This document shows, in pieces, positions 9,418 through 16,364 of a DNA stretch of 33,351 nt. Each line of letters starts with the position of its first letter. Positions within the stretch are counted from its first letter, which is position 1. The stretch comes from an uncultured bacterium (lineage in GTDB: Bacteria > Bacillota > Clostridia > Lachnospirales > Lachnospiraceae): positions 1 to 33,351 of the forward strand of contig CAMWLE010000034.1 in NCBI GenBank assembly GCA_947175015.1. The letters are read 5' to 3'. A program made the position numbers and the translations under genes. The notes beneath the pieces were generated by a model. The model ran no database searches and was not told the DNA's origin. It worked only from the letters and a program-made list of their open reading frames with translations.

Positions 9418-9948
9418 TTACTTGCCTTCATAACAAATGGCAGAATCCAGCCGATATCCCGCGATTTTTTCACGCCCTTTTAACCCTGCCAATTCTATCA
9501 ACACCACAACACCCACTACGACACCGCCCAACTGCTCGATGAGCTTGATCATAGCTTCTGTGGTTCCGCCGGTTGCGATCAGATCATCCACAATCAATAC
9601 CTTCTGCCCCGGCTTGATACTGTCCTTATGCATCTCAATCGTTGCCTTGCCATATTCCAGATCATAAGAAATGGATACTGTCTCCCTTGGAAGCTTTCCA
9701 GCCTTGCGAATTAAAACAAAAGGCTTTTTATTATTATAAGCGATGGGGGTTCCGAATATAAATCCCCTGGATTCCGGTCCAACCACTACATCATACTCCA
9801 AATCCTGCACCTTTTCCTGCATCGTATTCACAGCTAACTGCAACCCTTCCGCATCCTGCAGTACACTGGTCACATCCCGGAAAATAATTCCCTCTTCCGG
9901 GAAATCAGGTATACTTACCACATATTCTTCTAATTTCTTTTCACTCAT
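9418..9948 (-). CDS. apt: Adenine phosphoribosyltransferase
   Basis: The protein has 176 residues, the expected size. The PRPP-binding signature VLIVDDLIATGGTTEA is at about residues 118-133, and the N-terminal part has IPDFPEEGIIFRDVT and VVVGPESRGFIFGTPIAY, all typical of Apt. It converts adenine and PRPP to AMP in the purine salvage pathway. The start has GGAGAGGT at proper spacing. Apt next to rel is a conserved arrangement in Firmicutes, joining purine salvage with alarmone metabolism. The 190-base gap to rel contains no gene I can support. Confidence 0.96.
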   Translation of the reverse strand: MSEKKLEEYVVSIPDFPEEGIIFRDVTSVLQDAEGLQLAVNTMQEKVQDLEYDVVVGPESRGFIFGTPIAYNNKKPFVLIRKAGKLPRETVSISYDLEYGKATIEMHKDSIKPGQKVLIVDDLIATGGTTEAMIKLIEQLGGVVVGVVVLIELAGLKGREKIAGYRLDSAICYEGK

Positions 9949-10015
9949 AATTACTACCTCTCCTGTATATATATGTTTTCATCCATGATTACGCCCTTTA
10001 ATTACAACTACCTTA

Positions 10016-10462
10016 TCATGATTTGGGCGAAAAATCAAACCCCTCGCACGCACTGCATTTATCCATAAAATATTTGATGATATCTCTTCGGGTAACAATT
10101 CCAATAAATACGCTTCTGTCATCAATCACAGGAACAAAATTCTGGCTCTTGGCCCGCTCCAGCAAATGCTCCATAGCAGTGTCAATACATGCCGGCTTTA
10201 CCTTTCCGCACTGTATAAAATCACGCACTGTCATATGTTCCAGTTTTTTCAGAGTAATATCCTCAAAACTTTGATTATAGGCCAGGATATTCCACAGGAA
10301 ATCTCCCACACTCACCACTCCCACATACCTGTCCTCGGAATCAATGACAGGTATTGCATTGAAACCGCTTCTGCGAAGTTTTTCCAGCCCCTGGCGCAAA
10401 GTCATATTATCATGCAGGTAAGCCACCTCTGACTTTGGCATTAAAAATGATGCTATATTCAC
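10016..10462 (-). CDS. CBS-domain pair protein
   Basis: The protein has 148 residues and consists essentially of two CBS motifs. The first is in LEKLRRSGFNAIPVIDSE with YVGVVSVGDFLW; the second is in LERAKSQNFVPVIDDRS with FIGIVTRRDIIKYF. CBS pairs usually bind adenine nucleotides and regulate a partner. No catalytic or DNA-binding domain is present. The start is GTG, overlapping the stop of the DUF308 gene (GTGA) with GGGAG upstream, so translation is coupled. The short C-terminal tail KCSACEGFDFSPKS carries two cysteines of unknown relevance. Confidence 0.88.
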   Translation of the reverse strand: MNIASFLMPKSEVAYLHDNMTLRQGLEKLRRSGFNAIPVIDSEDRYVGVVSVGDFLWNILAYNQSFEDITLKKLEHMTVRDFIQCGKVKPACIDTAMEHLLERAKSQNFVPVIDDRSVFIGIVTRRDIIKYFMDKCSACEGFDFSPKS

Positions 10463-11223
10463 TGTTTTGCTCCCTCATCCTTTATTTTATCATCGCCGGT
10501 GTCATCATTCTGCGCCTCTACAGCGTTCCACTCTACCGCTTCCTTCTCATCCGACTGTTTTTCTTCTGTTTGCTGCTTGTCTGTCTGTTTCTTTTCGGAT
10601 GGATTCTCTTCCTCTGCCTGCGCGTTTTCATCATTCACAATCTCAACATAAGTACTGTCCACTGCATGCAGATTCTCATAATATTTCTTAATCTTACCTG
10701 CGAAAAACAAAACCACAAAGCAATCCGTAGCACCGCTGAAAATCAGTCCGATGCCCACTAATTGAAACAGCAGCACAGCCGTTTCAAAAGGATTGAAGAT
10801 CAGCACAACACCAAATATCACATTAACCACGGCCAGAAACAACATCGCTACCCAGTTGCCATATTCCATTCTCTTCATATCTATCACATCCTGAAGCTTG
10901 CTGCAGCCGCTGGCCAACACCAGAACGCCTAATATGATAGGTACCAATTCAATCAACCAGTCCACCTTGTACAATACAATGATTCCTATGGCAATACTGA
11001 CCAGTCCGTATACAAAATCATTGCGGTAATAGTTCTGAAGCGCTTCTCTGAGCAGATAACAGATCATGGAAACAGCACCCGCTATGATCAGCAGCGCACC
11101 AATCAAATAACCCAACGTTCTCACCATTGTCTCCGGAATCACAATACATACAATTCCCAACGCAATATATAATGCAGAAATCAATATAGCATCCCATTTA
11201 ATCTGTTTTAGAAGTTTTTTCAT
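10459..11223 (-). CDS. DUF308 (HdeD-like) membrane protein with acidic tail
   Basis: The protein has 254 residues. About six hydrophobic segments occupy residues 12-180 (for example ILISALYIALGIVCIVI and LGYLIGALLIIAGAVSMICY), in the pattern of DUF308/HdeD proteins. A charged, low-complexity tail of roughly 55 residues follows, rich in Glu, Lys, Gln and Asp (EKKQTDKQQTEEKQSDEK). The start is supported by AGGAGG with an eight-base spacer. The function of the family in Gram-positive bacteria is unknown. Coupling with the CBS protein suggests that the two products may work together. Confidence 0.82.
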   Translation of the reverse strand: MKKLLKQIKWDAILISALYIALGIVCIVIPETMVRTLGYLIGALLIIAGAVSMICYLLREALQNYYRNDFVYGLVSIAIGIIVLYKVDWLIELVPIILGVLVLASGCSKLQDVIDMKRMEYGNWVAMLFLAVVNVIFGVVLIFNPFETAVLLFQLVGIGLIFSGATDCFVVLFFAGKIKKYYENLHAVDSTYVEIVNDENAQAEEENPSEKKQTDKQQTEEKQSDEKEAVEWNAVEAQNDDTGDDKIKDEGAKQ

Positions 11224-11400
11224 CGTATCTGCCTCCTATTCCAGTTCCATCCCTTCACTTCAACAAGACGTTTCCGTTTTGGGACTATTTCCAATTATAT
11301 TTATTCTTGACATTTTTTGCCGGACTATGATATCAAAAGAACTCTGTCAATAGAAAAGCTTTCCAAAAACAGAGGTCTCAAAGAGAGTTATATTTCATTC

Positions 11401-11904
11401 TTACTTTTTACCACAGCATTTCTTATACTTCTTACCACTTCCACATGGACAGGGATCATTGGGATATATTTTTGCTTCCTTTACTACGGTAGTGGAAGAT
11501 TTCTGTTCCTTGTAAAGCGCTTTTCTGGTTTCCTCGTCAAAGATCTCCTGCCATTCTTCCAGATTATAGAGCCAGTCAGCATCCACGGCCACCATATTCT
11601 TATAGAGGAGTTTCTTGTCAAATCCAAGGTTTACCACCGTATCCTCTTCCATTTCATCAATCGGATTGGGATGTATCAGGCTGTCATTGATACCATCCAG
11701 AAATCCTGTCATGGTCATAACTGTCACTTGATACTTATCAGCCAACGCCTTCACCGTTCCCTGCACGACTTCATCGGGATTCTTCAATAATTGGGCATAA
11801 ATAGCTTTCTCTTCCTGAAAATATGCCTCCCATAACTTCTGCAGCTTGTCCTGCCCTAACGCCTGATTATAAGCCACTTCTTTCCATTTTTCTAATAATG
11901 CCAT
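11401..11904 (-). CDS. SEC-C metal-binding motif protein
   Basis: The protein has 167 residues and ends in the SEC-C zinc-binding motif [18 protein letters not shown], the same motif found at the C-terminus of SecA. The preceding 140 residues are mostly helical and do not match a family I recognise with certainty. The start has GGTGG upstream. It is separated from the DUF308 gene by 177 bases with no supported gene. A role in protein handling is an inference from the motif only. Confidence 0.8.
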   Translation of the reverse strand: MALLEKWKEVAYNQALGQDKLQKLWEAYFQEEKAIYAQLLKNPDEVVQGTVKALADKYQVTVMTMTGFLDGINDSLIHPNPIDEMEEDTVVNLGFDKKLLYKNMVAVDADWLYNLEEWQEIFDEETRKALYKEQKSSTTVVKEAKIYPNDPCPCGSGKKYKKCCGKK

Positions 11905-12042
11905 GATCCATTACCACCTTTTCTGTCTTATTTCTGCCGATACCTTTTGGCTGGTATCTTTCTTCGGCTTTCTTTGGCTTCAGTCCCTTCGCCATTTTCA
12001 TATAGTATATAACAGATTAAATTTGAACACAACAATAAATTT

Positions 12043-12070
12043 TTGAAAATATTTTATTTCTTTGTATAAT
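12043..12070 (+). promoter_or_regulatory. Predicted sigma-A promoter of the small RNA gene
   Basis: TTGAAA at 12043-12048 and a perfect TATAAT at 12065-12070 are separated by 16 bases in an AT-rich stretch. Transcription would start near 12077. No open reading frame of gene size follows before the terminator at 12245. Confidence 0.6.
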
Positions 12071-12076
12071 TTTCTC

Positions 12077-12284
12077 TTCTCTGGCAAGAATATTTACTGT
12101 CAAGGAGTTCCTCCTTTGGAACCCCCTCCTTTGATAAAACAAAAGATAAAAAATAATACTTAGGTTCCGCAGAGCGGAGCCTTATCCTCCCCTTTTGGAT
12201 GAGCCAAAGGTCCCCCCCAATGAAATACCTTTGGCCACCTCACGAATCCCGGGCTTCGCGTTGGTGCAGGTCCGGGATTTTTGT
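12077..12284 (+). ncRNA. Candidate small RNA gene with CCTCC-containing loops
   Basis: A promoter at 12043-12070 and an intrinsic terminator at 12245-12285 bound about 210 bases with no credible reading frame. The predicted transcript has a long hairpin (TCAAGGAG with CTCCTTTGA, enclosing GTTCC with GGAAC), a second at 12163-12181 (GGTTCCGC with GCGGAGCC), a third with perfect nine-base arms (12203-12211 and 12227-12235), and the terminator stem. CCTCC, complementary to the Shine-Dalgarno core, occurs at 12110, 12125 and 12186, and a run of seven C lies in the third loop. C-rich unpaired motifs are typical of Gram-positive small RNAs that pair with ribosome binding sites. I cannot match it to 6S, SRP, tmRNA, RNase P, T-box or a riboswitch. 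That it is expressed is an inference. Confidence 0.5.
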
Positions 12285-12285
12285 T
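12245..12285 (+). terminator. Intrinsic terminator of the candidate small RNA
   Basis: Arms AATCCCGG (12245-12252) and CCGGGATT (12272-12279) form a perfect stem of eight pairs, followed directly by a T-run (TTTTTGTT). No T-run follows the stem on the minus strand, so it points to plus-strand transcription. Confidence 0.75.
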
Positions 12286-12376
12286 CCATCCAATCAAAAC
12301 GTTTCTTTCTTCAAACACAAACACTCCATCTTCCTGACCATCTTATGACATTCCTTTTTGTTGGAAGTTCGTCAAC

Positions 12377-12421
12377 ATCATACTAAATTTCCTTTTCAAA
12401 ACCTGAAAATTATAGTATGAT
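12377..12421. repeat. Inverted repeat upstream of the small membrane protein gene
   Basis: Arms ATCATACT (12377-12384) and AGTATGAT (12414-12421) are perfect, and the pairing continues inward with AAATTT and AAAATT. The repeat lies in the gap between the small RNA terminator and the gene at 12547. It could be an operator or a hairpin in the leader. The rest of 12286-12546 shows nothing I can name. Confidence 0.5.
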
Positions 12422-12546
12422 AACTACTGACAGATGTCAACTCCGAATTGCATTATGACCACCGAACACAATATGACTGCAATGCAAAATACCACTGTAA
12501 GAATCTTGCACTCACATGGAACCATGACGAAAGGAATGATGTGAAT

Positions 12547-12852
12547 ATGAAAAAAGAAGGAAAGTCTCCTGAAAAAAGAAAAGTTACCTCAAAACAAATT
12601 GTTGCCCTGACAGGTGTCGTGCTGTTGGTTCTGTTATACCTCATCACTTTCGTGGCAGCCATTGCGGATAGTTCCGCATCTGCTGACTGGTTTCGCATTT
12701 GCCTGGCCGCCACCATTGCTCTGCCGCTGCTCATCTGGATATACACATGGCTCTACAGCAGGCTGACCAATAAACCCGCCATAGGAGATCCCAACACTAC
12801 TGACAAAAGGCAAGACAGCACAAATGCCTGCGAATCCTCACAAAATACGTAA
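12547..12852 (+). CDS. Small two-segment membrane protein, unknown function
   Basis: The protein has 101 residues. A basic N-terminus (MKKEGKSPEKRKVTSK) is followed by two hydrophobic helices, IVALTGVVLLVLLYLITFV (about 19-37) and LAATIALPLLIWIYTWLY (about 52-70), then a polar tail. The frame is open 33 codons further upstream, but the ATG at 12547 has an AAAGGA element upstream and the basic-hydrophobic start expected of such proteins. It resembles a short hypothetical membrane protein recurrent in Lachnospiraceae, from memory. It is the only plus-strand protein gene in the left 24 kb and converges with the HAD gene. Confidence 0.7.
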   Translation: MKKEGKSPEKRKVTSKQIVALTGVVLLVLLYLITFVAAIADSSASADWFRICLAATIALPLLIWIYTWLYSRLTNKPAIGDPNTTDKRQDSTNACESSQNT

Positions 12853-12871
12853 CCGCTCAGCCATGCCATTC

Positions 12872-12928
12872 ATAAGTTGCCGGAAGATACATTTCACCAA
12901 TAACCGAATAATATTGCCGGCAACTTAT
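12872..12928. repeat. Perfect 12-base inverted repeat between convergent genes
   Basis: ATAAGTTGCCGG (12872-12883) and CCGGCAACTTAT (12917-12928) are exact complements around a 33-base loop. The segment lies between the convergent small membrane protein and HAD genes. The right arm with flanking bases (TGCCGGCAACTTATTT) recurs exactly at 33198-33213. There is no good T-run, so it looks more like a dispersed palindromic element than a plain terminator. Confidence 0.65.
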
Positions 12929-13000
12929 TTCCTGCAAAGCGTTCGCTCTATGTCTATGGAGACGATTGTGCAATCCGAAAAAACAAGGGAAATATCAGGG

Positions 13001-13603
13001 TTATGCGCAGCCCAACTCTGCAAGCGCTTCCTCCACCTGCTCCTTCGTCTGAAATACGATTCCTGATAAGCCAAGTGCCCTGGCCGCTTCCACATTCTGC
13101 GGTGTGTCGTCAATAAAGACACATTCCTCCGCCTTTAATCCATATCGTGTCAACAGCAACCGATAGATTCCCTCATCCGGTTTAATCATTCTCTCCCGAT
13201 ATGATAAAATTCCTCCGTCGGTGTAAGGCAGGAAATCAAGGGCATCTATACATTCCGTATATGCCTTGTCCGAAAAATTGGACAAATAATACACACCATA
13301 CCCTTTTGCCTTCCATGCCTGAATCCAGGGAATGGCATAGTCACGCTTTGTCACCATACCCCTGATATTCTCAAACGCCATATATAATTCTTTCTCGATC
13401 TCCGGGTCCATTCTGACAAATTCCTGCATCAGCTTATCTACATCCCACACACCACGATCCACTTCATTCCATAGAGGACTCATAAAGGAAGCTTTTGCTA
13501 TGCGCTTTATCATTGCCTCATCAAATCCCTTATCCTGCAGGAATCCTTTCCAGCGAAAATCTGTTAACACATTTCCTATATCAAATATTATATTCCGAAT
13601 CAT
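13001..13603 (-). CDS. HAD family hydrolase (phosphatase)
   Basis: The protein has 200 residues, typical of HAD-IA enzymes of the YihX/epoxide-hydrolase-like group. Motif I is NIIFDIGNVLTDF with the nucleophile Asp at about residue 6; motif II is YYLSNFSD; motif III includes the Lys of RMIKPDEGIY; motif IV is ECVFIDDTPQNVEAA. These enzymes remove phosphate from sugar phosphates or similar small molecules; the substrate here is unknown. I chose the ATG at 13603, just outside the LysR gene. An upstream ATG at 13675 would overlap LysR by 35 bases and add residues outside the fold. It lies 37 bases downstream of the LysR gene. Confidence 0.88.
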   Translation of the reverse strand: MIRNIIFDIGNVLTDFRWKGFLQDKGFDEAMIKRIAKASFMSPLWNEVDRGVWDVDKLMQEFVRMDPEIEKELYMAFENIRGMVTKRDYAIPWIQAWKAKGYGVYYLSNFSDKAYTECIDALDFLPYTDGGILSYRERMIKPDEGIYRLLLTRYGLKAEECVFIDDTPQNVEAARALGLSGIVFQTKEQVEEALAELGCA

Positions 13604-13640
13604 TTTCTTCTTATCCCACTCCGCATCCCGCAAAACAACC

Positions 13641-14561
13641 TTATTCTGCTTCGGACATATCCTCACTGACACCACATGTCTTTCCCATAATATCCAACAG
13701 CTTTCCTGCCGCCACAGAATATGGCGTCTTGCTGCTTGTCACCACACAAAACTCTCTTTTAGGTATCATTTTATTAAACATCAGTTCAAAAAGCATCCCT
13801 GAATCCAAATCCTGCTTTGCAAAATCCCTGACCACACAGCCAATCCCCAAGTTTCTCAGCGCAAATTGTACAATCATGTCGCTGTTGGCCAATTCAAATT
13901 CCGGCCGCAATGACACACCATTTCTTTCCAGGTAAGTGTCCATATAGTTTCTGGTACTGGTATTCCGCTCCAGGAAAATCATGGGGAGCTGCTCTAATTC
14001 CTGGAAATCCAGCATTTTATTCTTGTAGGACATAAACCGCCTGCCCGCCACAAACACATCCTCGATTTCCCGCACTGCTTCCGCATGAATATCCCCACAC
14101 CGCTCAAACGGTGTGCTAACCACCCCGAAATCAATCTTGCCCTCCCGCAGAAGCTTCAGAGTACCAGGGGTAGGCGCATTTCTGACCGTAACCTTAATGC
14201 CGGGATATCGTTCATGAAACGCTTCCAGATAAGGAAGCAGATAAAATCGCAGTGTCATATCACTTGCACCGATGTAAACCTCACCTAAGTCCAGATTCCG
14301 CATCTGCCTGACCTTTTCCACACCCTGTTCTATCTGCTCATAACCTTTTTCCACATAAGCAAAGAGTAGCTGACCTTCTCCTGTGAGCCGGATTCCTTTG
14401 GAGGCACGCCGAAACAGCGGAACTTCCAGAATGCGTTCTAACTGTTTCAGGGATTGACTTACCGCAGGCTGGGATATGGAGAGTTCATTTGCCGCTCCGG
14501 TAACACTTCCCAGCTTTGCCGTATAGTAAAACACCTTAAAATACTCCAGATTTGCAACCAT
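13641..14561 (-). CDS. LysR family transcriptional regulator
   Basis: The protein has 306 residues, normal for LysR. The N-terminal winged helix-turn-helix is clear: LEYFKVFYYTAKLGSVTGAA with SISQPAVSQSLKQLE (about 5-45). The effector domain follows, with VYIGASDMTLRFYLLPYLE and IDFGVVSTPFE. The ATG at 14561 has GGAAGG at a six-base spacing; the ATG at 14567 is too close to it. It lies between purA (upstream) and the HAD gene (downstream) on the same strand, 72 bases from purA. Unlike most LysR genes, it has no adjacent divergent target, so the target is not evident. Confidence 0.93.
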   Translation of the reverse strand: MVANLEYFKVFYYTAKLGSVTGAANELSISQPAVSQSLKQLERILEVPLFRRASKGIRLTGEGQLLFAYVEKGYEQIEQGVEKVRQMRNLDLGEVYIGASDMTLRFYLLPYLEAFHERYPGIKVTVRNAPTPGTLKLLREGKIDFGVVSTPFERCGDIHAEAVREIEDVFVAGRRFMSYKNKMLDFQELEQLPMIFLERNTSTRNYMDTYLERNGVSLRPEFELANSDMIVQFALRNLGIGCVVRDFAKQDLDSGMLFELMFNKMIPKREFCVVTSSKTPYSVAAGKLLDIMGKTCGVSEDMSEAE

Positions 14562-14588
14562 AGCCATCCTTCCCGGAATGATTTATAT

Positions 14589-14615
14589 TTCCTTCACACT
14601 TCCAGTCATGCCGCC
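14589..14615. repeat. Truncated copy of the dispersed repeat
   Basis: The stretch from TTCCTTCACACTTCC to GTCATGCCGCC resembles the lead-in and first hairpin arm of the repeat copies at 5081 and 16070, but the rest is missing. It sits in the short gap between purA and the LysR gene. Confidence 0.4.
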
Positions 14616-14633
14616 CCATATGCTCTATTCTTT

Positions 14634-15926
14634 CTATACTCCCTTTTTCCACGGTGTATATATGATATCCTCCCTGCCCGGACCATTGCTGACCATTGTA
14701 ATGGGATATCCTATCTTCTCCTGAATGAATTCAATATACTTCTTACAGTTTTCAGGAAGATCCTCGTATCTCTTAATTCCTCTTATCTCACATTTCCAGC
14801 CGGGCAGCTTCTCGAACACTGGTTTCGCCTTCTCCAATTTCGCCGTCACCGGGAAATCCGTAGTAATCTCCCCGTCAATTTCATAACCCACGCACACTGG
14901 AATCTCATCCAGATATCCCAGTACATCCAACACAGTAAATGCCACATCCGTAGTTCCCTGCAGACGACAACCGTACCTGGATGCCACACAGTCAAACCAG
15001 CCCACTCTCCTGGGGCGTCCTGTGGTAGCGCCATACTCTCCGCCGTCGCCACCCCTGCGGCGCAGCTCTTCCGCCTCATCTCCGAACAATTCTGACACAA
15101 AAGCACCTGCTCCCACAGCGGAAGAATATGCCTTGCAAACCGTCACAATCTGCTTGATCTCATAAGGAGGAAGCCCCGCACCAATAGCTCCGAAAGCAGC
15201 CAGTGTGGAAGAAGATGTCACCATAGGATAAATTCCATGATCCGGATCTTTTAAAGTACCCAATTGTCCTTCCAACAATATCGTCTTGCCTTCTTTCAAA
15301 GCCCTGTCCAAAAAAGCGGACACATCACACACATAAGGCGCTATCATATCCCTATAACCATGCAATTCCTCCAAAAGCGCACCAGAATCAATCAAAGGCT
15401 TGTGATACAAATGCTCCAACAGTACATTTTTTGTCTCACAAATACGCTCTGCCTTTTCCTTTAGCAGCGCATCATCAAAAAGCTCGCTTACCTGAAATCC
15501 AATCTTGGCATATTTATCAGAATAGAATGGAGCAATGCCTGATTTGGTAGAACCGAAAGACTTCCCACCCAGCCGTTCTTCTTCATATTGGTCAAATAAA
15601 ATATGGTAAGACATGACCATCTGTGCCCGCTCCGACACCAGAATCTTCGGACTTGGCACTCCTTTATCCACAATAGATTGTATCTCCTTCACCAACAACG
15701 GAATATTCAGCGCTACCCCATTGCCAATCACGCTGGTAATATGATCGTAAAATACACCCGATGGCAGTGTATGCAATGCAAATTTGCCATAGTGATTCAC
15801 AATGGTATGCCCAGCATTGGCGCCCCCCTGAAAACGAACCACAATATCCGCTTCCTGCGCCATCATATCAGTAATTTTTCCTTTTCCTTCGTCTCCCCAA
15901 TTAGCCCCAACAATTGCCTTAACCAT
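14634..15926 (-). CDS. purA: Adenylosuccinate synthetase
   Basis: The protein has 430 residues, the expected length. The GTP-binding loop GANWGDEGKGKITD is at residues 8-21, then QGGANAGHTI and SVIGNGVALN, STKSGIAPFYSDKYAKIG, and TGRPRRVGWFDCVASRYG. It joins IMP and aspartate with GTP hydrolysis to form adenylosuccinate, the first committed step to AMP. The ATG at 15926 has GGAGG at five bases. The frame extends upstream to a TTG at 15974, which would add residues absent from the family. A predicted promoter near 16286-16314 implies a long structured leader. It lies upstream of a LysR gene on the same strand. Confidence 0.96.
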   Translation of the reverse strand: MVKAIVGANWGDEGKGKITDMMAQEADIVVRFQGGANAGHTIVNHYGKFALHTLPSGVFYDHITSVIGNGVALNIPLLVKEIQSIVDKGVPSPKILVSERAQMVMSYHILFDQYEEERLGGKSFGSTKSGIAPFYSDKYAKIGFQVSELFDDALLKEKAERICETKNVLLEHLYHKPLIDSGALLEELHGYRDMIAPYVCDVSAFLDRALKEGKTILLEGQLGTLKDPDHGIYPMVTSSSTLAAFGAIGAGLPPYEIKQIVTVCKAYSSAVGAGAFVSELFGDEAEELRRRGGDGGEYGATTGRPRRVGWFDCVASRYGCRLQGTTDVAFTVLDVLGYLDEIPVCVGYEIDGEITTDFPVTAKLEKAKPVFEKLPGWKCEIRGIKRYEDLPENCKKYIEFIQEKIGYPITMVSNGPGREDIIYTPWKKGV

Positions 15927-16069
15927 TTCTTCCTCCATTCTCCGCCGCCTGATGACAACATTTTGCTCCGGCAAATCATAAGACTTTCGCTCCTATGTCC
16001 TGTCAAAACCATACATACCCTATTACATATACAGTTCTTCTATCGAAAGCAGCTTTTCTAACAATTCCC

Positions 16070-16286
16070 GTCATGCCGCCAACGGCAATAATGCCTCTCG
16101 CAGAGGCATAAACAATCAATGAACTGGTGCAAATCCGGAAGATTGCATACGCAAAATGAGCTTGCTCACTTCGCATTCTTCCGTGTGCAAAAGGTCCGCT
16201 ATGAAAGCAGCCCCGGAAATTCTTAGTGGGCGTACCAAAGGGGGCTGCACGCCCTCTTGACCGCTTAGAATTTCTTTACACACTTA
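16070..16286. repeat. Structured dispersed repeat, long copy B, in the presumed purA leader
   Basis: The left part matches copy A at 5081: GTCATGCCGCC hairpin, linker (AAACAATC, TGAACTG, GCAAA, GGAAGA), then a hairpin built from CGGAAGA and TCTTCCG. It has an extra stem TGCCTCT/AGAGGCA (16092-16108). The right part adds nested stems: AGAATTTC (16267-16274) with GAAATTCT (16216-16223), and ACGCCC (16249-16254) with GGGCGT (16228-16233). GGGGCTGC (16241-16248), in the loop, is also complementary to GCAGCCCC (16207-16214), allowing a pseudoknot or alternative fold. It ends with TTCTTTACACACTTAG, the sequence that leads into copy A. No protein gene is present in 15927-16364. Confidence 0.65.
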
Positions 16287-16314
16287 GTATAGCACACTTC
16301 ACATCATAAGTAAA
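16286..16314 (-). promoter_or_regulatory. Predicted promoter reading toward purA
   Basis: On the minus strand, TTTACT (16309-16314) is 17 bases before TATACT (16286-16291), which has an extended -10 TGC. Transcription would begin near 16279 at the edge of the structured repeat and give a purA leader of about 350 bases. Confidence 0.5.
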
Positions 16315-16364
16315 ATCAATATATTTTATGTGTGTTATAAGCTAAAATTAAAAAACATTTGACA

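Noticed and set aside
12100-12300. Possible T-box or other riboswitch leader of the SEC-C gene on the minus strand
   Set aside because: No T-box core sequence or known riboswitch core was found; the terminator and promoter orient the unit on the plus strand.
12448-12546. Upstream extension of the small membrane protein gene
   Set aside because: The added residues are His/Asn/Tyr-rich and unlike a membrane-protein start, whereas the ATG at 12547 has an appropriate upstream purine-rich site.
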